From Gracilaria vermiculophylla (taxonomy: Eukaryota > Rhodophyta > Florideophyceae > Gracilariales > Gracilariaceae), in the NCBI GenBank assembly GCA_019155205.2, contig JAHNZQ020000092.1, positions 737,612 through 801,611 on the forward strand: a stretch of 64,000 nt of DNA. Reading direction: 5' to 3'. How positions within the stretch are numbered: position 1 is the stretch's first letter; the number at the start of each line of letters is the position of its first letter. The notes under the pieces were generated by a model that made no database searches, was not told where the DNA came from, and saw only the letters and a program-made list of their open reading frames with translations. Below are positions 47,603 to 59,600 of the stretch, piece by piece. A program made the position numbers and the translations under genes.

Positions 47603-48691
47603 CTATCGTCTTCTTCTCCACTAGGCGTCTTTCAACCATGTACAGATTATGTTTCATTCGCTTTAGAAGCTTTGCAGCACACTCCAACCCTTCTCTTGTA
47701 TCACAGTACACACATACAACGCTACATTGCCCTTCTCGTTCTTAGTCCATTTTGCTCAGCTTTAAAGGACCCATAATTATTCTACTCGGCAAATATCTGG
47801 TGTCAAAGAGACTAATTAATGCCAGCTTGCTTAGCCCCTCCATCGCATCGTTTCTAGTCAACTTTCATACTCATCATTTGTCTCCATTGTTAGAAAAGTG
47901 TACCGCTGAGTATTTCATTTCTTCCCTCATTTGATCAATGTAGCGTAAGTGTGTCGCCGTGCAGTGTTTCCCATATGGTTCAGTTTAGATACTACTCTTC
48001 AGTTTGATAGCGTTATCGTAAAACATTCAGGTAAACAATCATAACGCAAAGTGACGTACGTGGTCAATGGCGCTTAATGGATGCTTTGCCTTCCATCTAT
48101 GAAGCCAGTTCGGACTTTCCATGCATTATTGCATAGCTTATCCATCTTGGCGTGAATCAAACATCACCCACGGAACCTCTGGTTCTTCGATCCTCCCTTT
48201 TCCGCTGCACACGTACACAATGTCGAGACCAACCACATCGCTCCTTACAGCTGCCGACGCGTTGGAACTCCATTGTGCATTCACTTTGTCTGAAAGTAAA
48301 AGCGGTCGTTATGGCGCGCTGGGGCGATAACCTTCATTGTTGGGCTGATTTCCCCTTTCGATTTTCTTTTCCCCAGATCCGCGCGCCGTGTTCTACGAAA
48401 TGTAGAGAACGATACAACACGTCAATGAGTCTGAGTCATAACCACAAGTCCTGAACGTAAACCGCCATTACATGCGCTCGAACACATCACTCATCTTCTC
48501 ATACCAAAAGACTTGGCAAATTAGTTGCTTTCCCTGCCCTATAACTTTGATTCTAGATTCGACGCTGGGTCTATGAATGATATTGGCAGTATATGAGCCG
48601 TTTGTGGTTGAAATAATGTTGTCAGATTCTTCAGTTACAATTTGCTCCAGCAAATGAGGCAACATGGCATCAATCAAAATCATTTTCAATC
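47603..48691. other. Intergenic, no secure gene
   Basis: About 1.1 kb. A minus-strand frame (48683-48468, 71 codons from an ATG nine bases beyond the CtpA stop) reads ILIDAMLPHLLEQIVTEESD but is not recognised. Nothing else is supported. Confidence 0.4.
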
Positions 48692-50047
48692 TCAGAAGTC
48701 GGGGGGTAAACATGTATGTACATCTACTTCTAGACTGCATTCTTTCTTAAAGTCCGGCGTAATGCCAATCTTGTTGATGTTAACGTGATTAGGGGTTTCA
48801 TATCGAGCAACAGTGACAGCTATGCCGCTTCCATTGCTCAGCTGTGAAACGGTTTGTACAACACCTTTTCCAAAAGTCTGCTCCCCAACAAGCTTCGCTC
48901 GTCCGTTATCCTTCAGCGCACCAGCAAGAATCTCGCTGGCACTCGCTGTCCCACTGTTCACCAATACGCACATAGGAACATCCGTTAAGATGCCATCGTT
49001 GAAAGTGTCAATCTCATCGGGTACACCGCTCTTGTCCATTACGAAGACGATAGGTGTTCCCCCTTTAAGGAAAAGCCGTGCAACGTCAACGCCCCCAGGA
49101 AAGTAGCCACCCGAGTTGTTTCGCAGGTCAAGAATGATTCGATCTATTTGTTTCATGTCGTAGTTGTTAAGGGCCGCTTTTAAGTCTTCTGCGGTTGTAG
49201 AACTAAACTGTTTGATCTTGATGTACAGTTCTCTGGGTTTCGGCATCGACGACTTGACGCTCTTTAGCTTCAAGTTCTCCCGAATCATCGTGAATGATTC
49301 CTCTTTTCCAGTTCCCCCATTGTGCACGACAGTAAGTGTTATCGTCGATCCCGGTTTCCCTCGAATTCGGGCAGCAGCTTCGTCAGGTGTAAGGTTGCTC
49401 GTATCCTCCCCGTCGATGAGTTTTATTATGTCTCCTGGGCGTACCCCCGCCCGTTCGGCTGGAGAATCATCTATTGGAGCAGTAACTTTCAAGTTGCTTT
49501 CAACTCTGGCCGGAAACATTTCCACCCCCACACCCGCAACTTCACCCGTGGTAGAGGATGTAAGGGAGATGTATTCCGGCGGAGTGAGAAAGCGGGTGTA
49601 TGGATCTTCCAACAATGCCAGCATATCCCGTATAGCTTTGTACGCCTCTTCCATCGATCCGTATGATTTTTTAACGGCACGCATACGAGTTTGAAACCAA
49701 TCTTTGTGGTTAAATGTTCGGTCAATGAACGACTGATCAACTACTCGCCATGCTTCTGCGACAAGTTTCTGCGGCTCTGTTAGCGCTATCGAGTTTTGAG
49801 GAAGAAGAAGGAGCCCAGAAAGCACTGCAGCGACGATTTGGGTTTTGACTTTTCCTGCACACATTTGGAACGCATATTGGTTGCTTTGCCTATTCCGGCA
49901 TGCCAGAGATGGACGCAATGGGGTTGAAAACAAAATTGCAGGAGCAATAAACGTCAAGGGCGGAAGCGGAGCCTCGATACGGAGTGCAGGCCGTTCTCGG
50001 ATGGAGAAGAGGGCATACGGAGGATACTGGCGTTGACGCTTGGGCAT
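48692..50047 (-). CDS. ctpA: D1 C-terminal processing peptidase (CtpA), thylakoid lumen
   Basis: Serine peptidase that trims the photosystem II D1 precursor. From ATG 50047 the product is 451 residues: a basic plastid transit region, then a hydrophobic lumen-targeting signal (IVAAVLSGLLLLPQNSIA) typical of Sec-type thylakoid import, then the CTP fold with EDPYTRFL, a PDZ domain (VGVEMFP..PAERAGVRPGDIIKLIDGED) and the S41 catalytic part (ILDLRNNSGG, NSGTASASEILAGAL, GEQTFGKGVVQ). Using the ATG as residue 1, the catalytic serine is about 369 and lysine about 394, the same 25-residue spacing as in the Scenedesmus enzyme (372/397). Single exon. Confidence 0.93.
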   Translation of the reverse strand: MPKRQRQYPPYALFSIRERPALRIEAPLPPLTFIAPAILFSTPLRPSLACRNRQSNQYAFQMCAGKVKTQIVAAVLSGLLLLPQNSIALTEPQKLVAEAWRVVDQSFIDRTFNHKDWFQTRMRAVKKSYGSMEEAYKAIRDMLALLEDPYTRFLTPPEYISLTSSTTGEVAGVGVEMFPARVESNLKVTAPIDDSPAERAGVRPGDIIKLIDGEDTSNLTPDEAAARIRGKPGSTITLTVVHNGGTGKEESFTMIRENLKLKSVKSSMPKPRELYIKIKQFSSTTAEDLKAALNNYDMKQIDRIILDLRNNSGGYFPGGVDVARLFLKGGTPIVFVMDKSGVPDEIDTFNDGILTDVPMCVLVNSGTASASEILAGALKDNGRAKLVGEQTFGKGVVQTVSQLSNGSGIAVTVARYETPNHVNINKIGITPDFKKECSLEVDVHTCLPPDF

Positions 50048-50376
50048 GTTTCTTGAGCGCGTATGGAAAAGAGAAACTGCCGTAGTTTGGATGGAAATAG
50101 ACAAAGCCACGAGGATAATTTCTGGGATTAAAAACTTCAGGATGAACGCAGCTCGAGTAAAGTATGAAGGAAAGCTGTCGACATGTGTGGCTCCTTCAGT
50201 TACCGTTTTGACGTCTGCCCAAACAAACACATTGCAGACGCGAAGCAGTTTCGCAGACGGATCAGAGGGGCAAAACCGATTGTGGTGGGGATCTGAACTG
50301 AGGTTGAGATGATGCTCTCAAATTCTCTCCTGACCAATCATAGCCTTCAATCGGTATAGATTGGGAACTGAATGCA

Positions 50377-50616
50377 TCAGATCCTCATCCACTCATGTTC
50401 CTGCAGCCTTGCCATATACATTGCAATGAATTGCGGGGTGAAATAGCAATCATGCATATGGCTAAGACAAGGCACCGTTGTAAAGTATGCACCTGGTTCA
50501 TAACGAGGATATACTATGTGAGGGGGTTGAATTTCACTCCGTGAAAAAAGCGACCCACCAGCCACGACATGCCAGGTAGAGAAAAACAGAAACTGAATGC
50601 AAAACAGTACACTCAT
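50377..50616 (-). CDS. Possible small secreted protein
   Basis: A 79-codon frame from ATG 50616 begins with a hydrophobic signal-like segment (SVLFCIQFLFFSTWHVVAGG) and continues with a Pro/Tyr/His/Cys-containing mature part of about 58 residues. No family is recognised. It lies at the edge of the AT-rich island. Plausible but unproven. Confidence 0.3.
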   Translation of the reverse strand: MSVLFCIQFLFFSTWHVVAGGSLFSRSEIQPPHIVYPRYEPGAYFTTVPCLSHMHDCYFTPQFIAMYMARLQEHEWMRI

Positions 50617-51972
50617 TTATATTAAACACTCAATTAGGCAGAATTATCGCAAGGTACCCCTCATGCTGGAAAAATTTAGGATATGAAGTTAATTGATAGA
50701 GCCAAACTCATATATGAATTGACTTCTTGCCACGCCTGAATATTTTATTGAGAAGTTGCTAATCACCCTCTGATCTTCTTTGACTTTCACAATTAAGAAA
50801 CTTCCTCGCCATTACTGATTCACACAATGTTCCCCTTCTATTCGACATAAAGAACTGATTTTCAAAAATCGTTTCCGTGATGGAGAAAAAACTGTTAAAA
50901 ATTCAAAAATAATATTCATATCTGAAGTGTGTCCTGCAGATCCCGAAAAGTATCAGATCCATCAGAGAGCTTAAAAACTTTCTTTCTGATTGCTGCGTAG
51001 TGCAGGAAATAAAATCTTCTCTCAGGATGATTGTGCAAGCCCAAAAAAAAATCGTAAATCGCTGCAACACAGTGTTTTTTTTCAAAATAATGACACAGCT
51101 CACAGTCCTCCGATGTAATTTTCGGAAATAACTTTTGTTGTACTTTTGAAGACATTTTTTTAAATAAATACATGATAAAAACCGCGTTCATTTGGATGCA
51201 TTAAAATTAAAAACCCATTTTTTAAAGCAAAAAGGAAGTAGAGTTCCCCAGATTTAATCAACTCAAATGTGATATGAACCAAAACAGTCAAATTTTATTA
51301 AAGGTTTCTGTTTCTGTTTTAGTGGAAACCAAAAATTGAAGTAAAATAAACATTTGTATGGAATTAATCTAAATACGAAGCATAGACTTTTCAAAATGAA
51401 ATGAATAAGTGAATACAAAAACTGTTTAAATTCATTTTAACCTAACAAATTTTTTTTCACGTTCTTTTTCTTCTTATGAAGACTATTAAACAGTTTTTCA
51501 ATGCATAAGATATCCTTTATGCTCTCAATACGTAAAGATATATCCTGAGTAAACAATATAAAATAGAATAAGGCGGGTTTCGACAAGAAGCAATGAAAAC
51601 ATGAGCAATAAATTTTGGAAAAATGTAATTCAATAAAATATATAATTATATAATTAAAAAGCAATGAAAAACGATAGCGAATATTTTGAACATATTCCAT
51701 AGGAAAATTTTTCCCAAACAAATATCGTAGCACATATTGTAAATGGGAGCGAATTTAATCAGTAGACGACCGCTCAGGAACAAATGCGAAGCCAACAATT
51801 GATTTTACACCCTTTTAGCTCTCTGTTTTCATCTGTTCCTGTATCTTGTTGAGCCGTAGCTATGTAGTACTTAAGAAAGGAGAAATCGGACAATACCTTC
51901 CGCGCCCCAGAAAAACGTGGCAAGAAAAGCGACAATACGAGCTCCACGCTGTAATCAAGGTTTGCTTCCAAA
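50617..51972. other. AT-rich island, left part
   Basis: By eye this 1.35 kb is far richer in A and T than neighbouring gene regions, with runs such as AAAAATTC and ATATATAATTATATAATT. It contains a minus-strand 91-codon frame (50916-51191, separate entry) and a weaker 98-codon frame at 51437-51733 without an early ATG. No tRNA, rRNA or transposon signature was seen. Confidence 0.6.
50916..51191 (-). CDS. Hypothetical 91-residue protein in the AT-rich island
   Basis: An ATG-started frame with a protein-like composition (KITSEDCELCHYFEKKHC, then AAIYDFFLGLHNHPERRFYF). Open frames this long are rarer by chance in DNA this AT-rich because stop codons are A/T-rich. Two CxxC-like cysteine pairs hint at metal binding, but no family is recognised. 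It could be a remnant of a larger gene. Confidence 0.3.
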   Translation of the reverse strand: MNAVFIMYLFKKMSSKVQQKLFPKITSEDCELCHYFEKKHCVAAIYDFFLGLHNHPERRFYFLHYAAIRKKVFKLSDGSDTFRDLQDTLQI

Positions 51973-53574
51973 ATGTCACAGAAATTTATTGTTTTAATCG
52001 TTTTTATACTCTGGATTGGATCCATTTCAGAAGTACTGGGATATTCAGATTGTCCAAGAAAGTGTCAAAAGAGTACAAGAAGGATGAAGTTTCGATGTCT
52101 GCGATTGTTCGAAAACTGCAAACTGGAAAGATGTGTGAAAACATTCAAGAACGGGAGAAAAACGCTAGGTTTTATTTGCACCGAAAGAGGTTTCCCGCTC
52201 ATCAAAGCTTCGCCATCGCCCATTTTTATCCTCGGACCAAAGCTTCCCAAGAACAAAAAGAAACTCTCATATCCTCCTTTCTCACCAAAGAATAAAGAGA
52301 AAAGGAAAGTTGTGGATGACATACTTGAAGAATCGATTGAGCCAGAGAGCTCTTCTGAATACGAAACAGATGCAGAACTACCAAACGCTCCAACACTTCC
52401 AGACATGGCAGACATGGAACTGATAGAGGACAAAAAACACACCTCTATTTTGTCTAATTTCCAACCTATTGCGAACCCATTCCAGAATTTTGCGACTAAA
52501 GAGAATCCACACAAAATATGGAAAAAAATACTTAACTTCGCGACGGTGCATGCCTTATTCGAGAAATCCCTCCGAAAGCAGGAACAGGAAACATTCTACG
52601 AGGAAGACAAGAAGAATGGTAAAAAAAAAGAAATAGATTCTGGTTCTTTACCCTCTCATAAATCAGAAACGAATCTTCGAAACTTCACTCTTGAAGCCCA
52701 TCCAAAGATTGTAAGACTTGGTGAGCCGAATGTTGTGAAACTCTCTATAAAAATGGATAAGGGAAATCAAGTAGATGGCTTGGAGAGCTTGTTGGCATTT
52801 CCGTTGGACTCAAAGACGCAAAAACGAACGGGAATATGCGTTGAATTGGCTGATGATGGAACGAGTATCTACTTTGATGATGATGCAGAAGACAATGTGT
52901 TCACTGGAGTTTTTGCAATCAAGAGTGATTTGTTGAATGAGCAAATCGATTTTGAAGTTGTGCCAGTTATCGATGGTGTAGAAAAAAAATCGCACCCTCT
53001 TTCCTTTGTTGCCAGGAATGTTATTTCATCGTACGGAACTCATAATCCGACTGCAGACGATATTGAAGAGGGATTACCGAAAAGCCCTCGTATTGCAGTC
53101 ATTGATAGTTTGAATGATTTGCAACTGAAGGTTTACTTCATTCATTTCAGTGGCATGGAGCTCCTTAGCGGGGTTCAGTTTATGCAAGATGTGGTTGGAA
53201 TTCAATGTGATGAGAGTGAGAATTCTAACCTGCTAATGGACTTCAAGGATGAGGGCAACGTTCAGACGGTCACAATAGACATGGATAGTGCGATGAAGAA
53301 GGGAATACTTGGAAAATCTGCATCGATACAACTTCGAGCGGGGTATAAGAAACCAGTGGAAGGGTCCCCTATTCTCATCATTTCTGTTTTAGAGAACAAG
53401 AAAACGAAAACTACACTGAATGATTCACGTCTTGCAACACCAATCATGTTGGGAAAAGAAGAAGATTGTCCGACGGAAGTCGTTGCGAAGATATCTATCT
53501 ATGTTGGAGAGAAAACGGCGGTGATCTTAAGAGGAACATCGATGCAGAACATGGATAGTAACGATCTCTCATGA
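51973..53574 (+). CDS. Orphan secreted protein with six-cysteine N-terminal module
   Basis: The 533-residue product (ATG 51973) starts with a signal peptide (FIVLIVFILWIGSISEVLG). A compact basic module follows with six cysteines spaced C-x3-C-x10-C-x6-C-x4-C-x14-C (residues 27-69). Next come a Lys/Pro-rich stretch, an acidic linker (about 115-150), and a larger C-terminal part (about 230-533) of predicted strands. Within it, VELADDGTSIYFDDDAEDNV then FTGVFAI resembles the DDG..GD..AGDGVYT turn of extracellular beta domains found in bacterial and planktonic proteins. Codon use is clearly more A/T-ending than in neighbouring genes. I do not recognise the family. It may be horizontally acquired or fast-evolving; the sequence alone cannot decide. 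Confidence 0.7.
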   Translation: MSQKFIVLIVFILWIGSISEVLGYSDCPRKCQKSTRRMKFRCLRLFENCKLERCVKTFKNGRKTLGFICTERGFPLIKASPSPIFILGPKLPKNKKKLSYPPFSPKNKEKRKVVDDILEESIEPESSSEYETDAELPNAPTLPDMADMELIEDKKHTSILSNFQPIANPFQNFATKENPHKIWKKILNFATVHALFEKSLRKQEQETFYEEDKKNGKKKEIDSGSLPSHKSETNLRNFTLEAHPKIVRLGEPNVVKLSIKMDKGNQVDGLESLLAFPLDSKTQKRTGICVELADDGTSIYFDDDAEDNVFTGVFAIKSDLLNEQIDFEVVPVIDGVEKKSHPLSFVARNVISSYGTHNPTADDIEEGLPKSPRIAVIDSLNDLQLKVYFIHFSGMELLSGVQFMQDVVGIQCDESENSNLLMDFKDEGNVQTVTIDMDSAMKKGILGKSASIQLRAGYKKPVEGSPILIISVLENKKTKTTLNDSRLATPIMLGKEEDCPTEVVAKISIYVGEKTAVILRGTSMQNMDSNDLS

Positions 53575-54701
53575 CTTTCAGCCTTTGCACTTGTTTGGAA
53601 ACCACGTGCAATTGAAAACATCAGACCGCCTTCAATGAGCTAAATGTGGAATGAGGGAGAGGTGTTCGAGTGCAATCCAAATTTGTATCTTGCGAAGTTG
53701 TACATTTTAGATTTTGAGCGATAGAGTTAGAAAGCTTTTTGTTTGTGTATTTCTCTTCTTTCAAAGGATGTTTTTTTTTTCAAGTCGCACCTATTTTGCA
53801 AACCAGGGGTTTCACTAGCTAGCGTCCGCAAGGCCGACTAAGCATCATTTCCCAGGCCTTTACTCAATGTTGACGAGTCTGTGCTGTGAAGGTCAGCAAT
53901 TATTTTCATATAGTCTTCTTTCTGGCAGAATTTTGACGCTCAAAATTGACACGTAAAGATACTGCAAAGCTCAACTACTTCAATCTCTCTCACGCTCTCC
54001 GTTTCGGTAGTTTTCGCTATGAAGGCTGTATTTGCAGTTTCACCATCATTTACTCGAGTAGTTTGCTTGCATCACCTACAATTGAATAGCTCGTCACAAA
54101 CTTCATTACCATGTACCAATATCATGTTGGTACATGATACTGAAGTTTGTTAAGCGGTACCCAATACGATTCGAGCTGGAGCCCGACTCGGGTTGGCTCG
54201 CAGACAGAACTAATTCGTAGAATTCTCCAAGAGTGTCGGCTCCTGCTGTGAAGTGCTCACAGCGCGTGACCCGTCCAAACAGAGGCGGTTCGCACTCGGG
54301 AGAGGAGGCTGGGTGGGGTTACTGTGCATAGGAAACCTTATGAGGAGGCACCCTTCATTAATTCCTATAAAAATTATATTCTCGTGATCTCAATTACCTA
54401 TGAAAACTTTTCTTGCTGAAACCCTTGTATCAAGGTGGCCCTTGGCCGCTCAGCTGGAGCTGTTGTGTATGCCGGATCATGCGCCTTCCGCCTCAATGCG
54501 GCATCGCCCGATCAATAGCTCGTCGTCCGGTCCAGTTGCATTGATCCACCAGCCCATTCAGCGGGGAAGCTCAACATTATTTCGGTTTGGGGTAGTATCA
54601 GATAATATTCGGGAAAGAGATATATGATAATTCTGATACTATCTATACATTTCTGGACGTGATATACTTCAGAGCCGTCGAACCCCGCTGACGCTCTGGA
54701 A
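53575..54701. other. Intergenic with a strong hairpin
   Basis: About 1.1 kb between the orphan gene and GAR1. Composition returns towards normal to the right. The only notable structure is the inverted repeat at 54096-54150. Confidence 0.55.
54096..54150. repeat. 24-base inverted repeat with 7-base loop
   Basis: Left arm 54096-54119 and right arm 54127-54150 pair at 22 of 24 positions (the two mismatches are internal), around a loop TATCATG. The arms begin ACAAACTTCA and end in CATGTACCAA. It could be a small palindromic mobile element, an RNA hairpin (including a small-RNA precursor), or a protein-binding palindrome. Confidence 0.9.
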
Positions 54702-55460
54702 ATGAGTGGCTGGGGTCGAGGAGGTCAGGGTAGCCGCGGATTCGGAGCAAGTCGCGGCAGAGGTGGTTTCAGGGGAGGCCGAGGCGGCAGAAGAGATTCA
54801 TTTGGAGGAGGAGGGTACAGCGGAGGAGGGAACGGTGGAGGAGGGTACGGCGGAGGTGGGTACGGTGGAGGAGGGTACGGTGGAGGAGGGTACGGCGGAG
54901 GTGGGTACGGAGGAGGGGGGGCGGGGGGAGGGGGAAGAGGATATGGGGGAAGAGGTGGCTTTCGAGGAGGTGGGCGATATAACAATAGATACGAAGAGGG
55001 ACCCCCAGAGTCGCTTGTTGAAACAGCATCTTTTCTCCATCCTTGCGAGGGTGAAATGGTTTACAAGATGATTGCTGCTGCACAGGTTCCCAAGTTCAAT
55101 GCAGGTGTTTATCTGGAGAACAAAACTCAAATCGGCAAAGTGGAAGAAGTTCTTGGCCCGATCAACGAAGTTTACTTCTCCGTGAAACCTACAGAGGGCG
55201 TGGTCGCAACCAGCTTTAAACCGGGCGATAAGGTTTTCATGGGACCCGATAAACTGATGCCGCTCTCACGTTTTACAGATCCTCCTCCGCAGCGGGGAGG
55301 CGTCGGCAAAGGTGGAAGAGGGGGACGTGGAGGGAGAGGAAGGGGGAGAGGTGGTAGAGGCGGTGTGGGTGGACGCGGTCGACGAGGTATGGCATTTGGA
55401 CGTGGCAGAAGTCGCGGCAGAGGCTCAGGGTTTGGACGAGCAAGGGGTGGTTGGCGATGA
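54702..55460 (+). CDS. GAR1: H/ACA snoRNP protein GAR1
   Basis: Core protein of H/ACA ribonucleoproteins that pseudouridylate rRNA. The 252-residue protein (ATG 54702) has Gly/Arg-rich tails at both ends and the central GAR1 domain: [56 protein letters not shown] and [20 protein letters not shown]. The N-terminal tail contains a run of GGGGY units (about 54830-54915) encoded by a purine-rich minisatellite that is likely to vary in length. RGG repeats fill the C-terminal tail. Single exon. Confidence 0.95.
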   Translation: MSGWGRGGQGSRGFGASRGRGGFRGGRGGRRDSFGGGGYSGGGNGGGGYGGGGYGGGGYGGGGYGGGGYGGGGAGGGGRGYGGRGGFRGGGRYNNRYEEGPPESLVETASFLHPCEGEMVYKMIAAAQVPKFNAGVYLENKTQIGKVEEVLGPINEVYFSVKPTEGVVATSFKPGDKVFMGPDKLMPLSRFTDPPPQRGGVGKGGRGGRGGRGRGRGGRGGVGGRGRRGMAFGRGRSRGRGSGFGRARGGWR

Positions 55461-56602
55461 TCTTATCACACAGTGTTCGTCTCAGGAGGACAAATGGTTC
55501 TCTTGGTTATCTCTTCTGCGAACTTGCGAAAGACAAAAAAGCTTTTCCAGCCCCACACTTTAGAACATAATTCACGAAAAAGGATTGCAGCGATGGTTTT
55601 ATGGTTTTGGACAATATTATTCTGCAAGCGAGCGGCGGGAAAGTCGAAACCTACTACGCATTCTCAGTTTTTTCTCTGCTCTGTCTGTTAGGCCCGTTAG
55701 CTTCTGTCTTCGTGACGAGGCGGATGAAGAGCATTAATGCAGCAAAATGTTTAGTTGTAACTTGTGTGTTCTCTCACACGGGTTTGTCGTCTTTCTGCGG
55801 AAAGCAAACAGAGTTTTCCCTTATTTGATGTTAGTCTGCCCTGGAACAAGCCACATATTTCGGAGGCAAATGTGCAATGAAACGTGGTGAGAAGACATAT
55901 TGCCGTTCACTCTATGGTGGGAATGTTTTCTGCATCGATACACGGGCACGAGTATAACGCGGTACGTCAATATCTTTTAAAGCTCAAATGTATTTCGTGC
56001 TGGCAATGTTGAAATAACAAACATTAAGAGCAAGAGGTTGCAAGAGAGCTTCTTCTTAATTATGAGTAGCTATACAGTTAATTATTCGTAAGGCGAAGGG
56101 GCCGCTAGACACCCTCCACAACCTGCAAAGCGCCCTAAGAAATCCTAGTCACTAGTTGCCGACACACAACTGGGTTTCGCTCACTTCGCGACTACCTAGT
56201 TGTGTAAAGACCGCATTTGACCTCTCAGGTGTTCTTGGAAACCTAAGCATTTCGCTACCGAAGCTGATTGCCTTTCCATCGTCCTTCCTTCACGTTCACC
56301 GCTTCTTTGACTCCTCTTGAGCTCTTCGGCAGAGCGCCTCACAACGACAAGGGGCTTACACGTTGTGCCGCACGGGAGGTCATGCGACAAGTGGGCAGGT
56401 GTGGCCCGTGAAAAGCTTTACGAGCTGTAGCCGGAGATGCTAATCATTTGTTGTTCGTGGTTTTTATAGAAAGCTGTAGCAGACAGAGTTCGGAAAATGC
56501 GTTGCCTTCGGCTTTGTTCAAAAAGAAGATTGATCGGCGTACATTAGCGTTACCTCATTTGCGCAGAATCAGGTTTCGTGTGGCATTGACAGTAATATTA
56601 GT
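55461..56602. other. Convergent intergenic stretch, no gene recognised
   Basis: 1.1 kb between the 3' ends of GAR1 and the giant BLTP1-like gene. Short open frames only; no RNA gene or repeat noticed. Confidence 0.5.
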
Positions 56603-59600
56603 TTACATTGTTTGTCTGACGAGGGGATCGCAAAGAACTTTCACTAAGGCCTCTAACGGCAAAACCACATGATGATACATGTATCCTGGAATATCCTCCC
56701 CGTTTCCGAGCCTGTTCTGCATCCTAAACAGTACGTCAGATGTGAAATCTCCGATCACATCAATTCTGGGGTTCAGATTCACAGTCACTTCGGGAATCCT
56801 ATTGTTCCAGTAGCCATTATCGCGAGCTGATGAAGGCTCTTCCGTGCGGTTGGCAGAATTCTGGGAATCTGAGCCGCCTTCGACACCATGCAGAGTGAGA
56901 AGTGTTAGATCCCGGAATTGTCTCCAGTTGTAAAAACCAGAACCGAGCTTGATGTCAAGATGCCCTTGAAGGTCCACTTTCAGTGATTCTGATATGTCCC
57001 AGATACGAAGGACGAGCGCCGGGTCGGGAATTTTGCACAAATCGCTGAGAACTTGTCGCTCATCATCATTGTATGACAGCTTCATCACATCAAAGTTCAA
57101 CTTCAGCTTCTTTTGTTTCTCGACGCTGCTCGCGTTATCCGTCGCGACCCAGTGCTGCTGAAAGAGGTCATACCTCGATAGAGATATTGTTGCGTTGTGA
57201 CGCCGTTCTTCGAACTGATAGCCTCGCAGAACCAAAACCAGTGTTCTACCTTTCACACTAATATTGCTCCCATTCGGTAGCAGCAGACTTTTGCTACTTA
57301 CGCGAAGAACTTGCGCAAAAGCTTCAGGTGACAGATTTGCATTCACTTCGATTTGATTGTCATCTTTTGCTCCATTTAAACTCTCGTCTTGCTTTTGAAT
57401 GGTAGATACCACAGTGCTTCGAAAAGTTCGATCCATACTCCCAGCCCGTTTTGACCCTTTCACAATATCTCTTTCTGACAATAGCTTCACTTCATTGCCA
57501 AGCTTCTTAATCAAACCTAGAAGCCTTGCAATGGCCTGCAAGAGAGTATGAGAGACCTCCGTTCTTATGTCAGTACTTTCAAAAACAACCGAATACGGCA
57601 GTGCAAGGCAATTAATTGCCAATGCGTCGATATCAAGCCTCAACGTATGGGTCTCATATCTCAGAATATCGAACTTTAAGCGGTTCATTATGTTACCAAC
57701 GGATGTCCAATTCCGGTCAAGAGCATTTTCTTTGGATGTCATTCCGTACATGATGTTCTCCCTAAGAGATAGATTGCAACTCAAGAAGTCCCAACGTGCT
57801 CTGACCATCCCTTGATGAAGTACAGCAAAAGATGCAACAGAAGGTGGCATTGATGTGTTTGATGTCGGTGATGAACGATTTAAACCAAAGAAAAAGCGGT
57901 GAACAAAAACATCCATCTGGCTGGCTTTCGCGTGAGGGGTTGCTTGAAGTTTCAGCTGAAATCGAATATCTGGGTCCACTTTGTTCTCTGGTCCAATCGA
58001 GAACTCGTCACGAACTGTTTTACCTGATACATCATCTTCCAGCTTTATCTGTTTGGTTTGCTGTTGGGTCCGCAGAGCTGATCGGTCTCGAGCTGTTGTT
58101 TCGTCTGTGACTTTTGCTCCTCCAAGCACTACAAGCGCGTTCCTCTCAGATTTCTCGAAGGTTGGTACGATTGAATTGGGACTTTCGTCGGCATATGTGC
58201 TCGATACTGCCATTGATCGTGTTCGTAGCCGGTGCCGCCTTTCAGCTAGTAAGACAGTCTTCGCTTCCATCAGAGCAACTACCTGTGGCACATGTAAAAC
58301 TGAATGCGGTCCAAAACAAGGACTTATTCCATGCAACATCCTCGCGTTTGAAAGTCGCAAACTTTGTGGTTTGGCACCTTCGAGTAAAGGAGTTATTTCC
58401 AGCTTTAAATCTGGCGATATACCAGTGTACACGGTTGTGTGCGTTTCTTCTTCCCCAAATATGGGCGATGTCGCCACTGAAAGCAAAAAAGCTGAATGCT
58501 GTCCCGCAAAAAAGCCGAACTTAGACTCAAAGGACATTTTAGCTTCTTCTTGAGCGCGATACAGAGACTCCCCGAAACGGACCAAGACGCTGACGTCACG
58601 TGAGACTTTGCGTCCAGCATTTTGACTTGGTGCGTTATTGAGGTACAAATTGCTCTGATTCGCTTCTTGTTCTCCCACCACCGCGCCAAACAATTCTGCG
58701 AATAGATTCGAGACTCGTTGAAGGCAGCTTCGAGGAAACTCTCCTTCTCTTCCGGAGAAATCAACATCTACCAGATCGAAATCATGACTCACGTCCCTCG
58801 CAACTGCTATGCTGAATGCTGGAATACTGAGCTTCGACCAAAGATCAGCTTCGGACAATCTTGATCGCTTCACCAAGACGTTTTCCTGTATGTCACCAAG
58901 ACCTTCGATAAAGCCACTAGTCCTGGTAATTTTTAACCTCAAGCTCTCAAATAGTAAACGGTCTTGTCTTTCGGTTAGATTTGAAAGAGAATCACCCCCC
59001 ACGCTGCTCCCCGGTCCCGACGTGTCTGGGCGTGATATCAGTTTCTCCGAGAAATTTTTATATTCCTTCATCGTTTTTGCCTCGATTATGGCCATTACAA
59101 AGTCTTTTCTGGGATGAATCATCCACGTTCCTGGTATTATCACAAGAGACGTTGGTCCAAACAGAGAATGACCTTCCTGCGAGTTATGATTAATAGCCAA
59201 AACAAACCGAGCATGGTGAGAACTCAGTAACGACGAGTTCTCCCAAAAGACACCTACAAAGTCAAATTTCACTTCTAGAACATTGCGGACGGAAATGTTA
59301 GGATTCTCAAATCTTTGCCTGGCAAAAAGATGCAGATCTGTAGCACTTAACGCAAGCCTTGACGACGAATACTCCTCCGAGCTGAGAAGTGGAACTGCTA
59401 ATTTGAAACGTTGTACGTTAAACCCGACGAGAATAACTCGGTGTTCAGTTGGCTTGCTTGGGGTAACAGATTTAGGAAGACGTTGACGATTGGAAGACAA
59501 ACTGTTGTAATTCACCACTTGCAAATCTGAAAGAAACTCCTGTTCATCAGCCCATGTGGCTGCGTCCCGTAATAATCGCCATGGATGTAACTTTCCGGAA

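Noticed and set aside
54670..54705. Reverse-strand GGGGTTCGACGG resembling a tRNA T-arm
   Set aside because: Stem pairing fails and it lies in the GAR1 leader.
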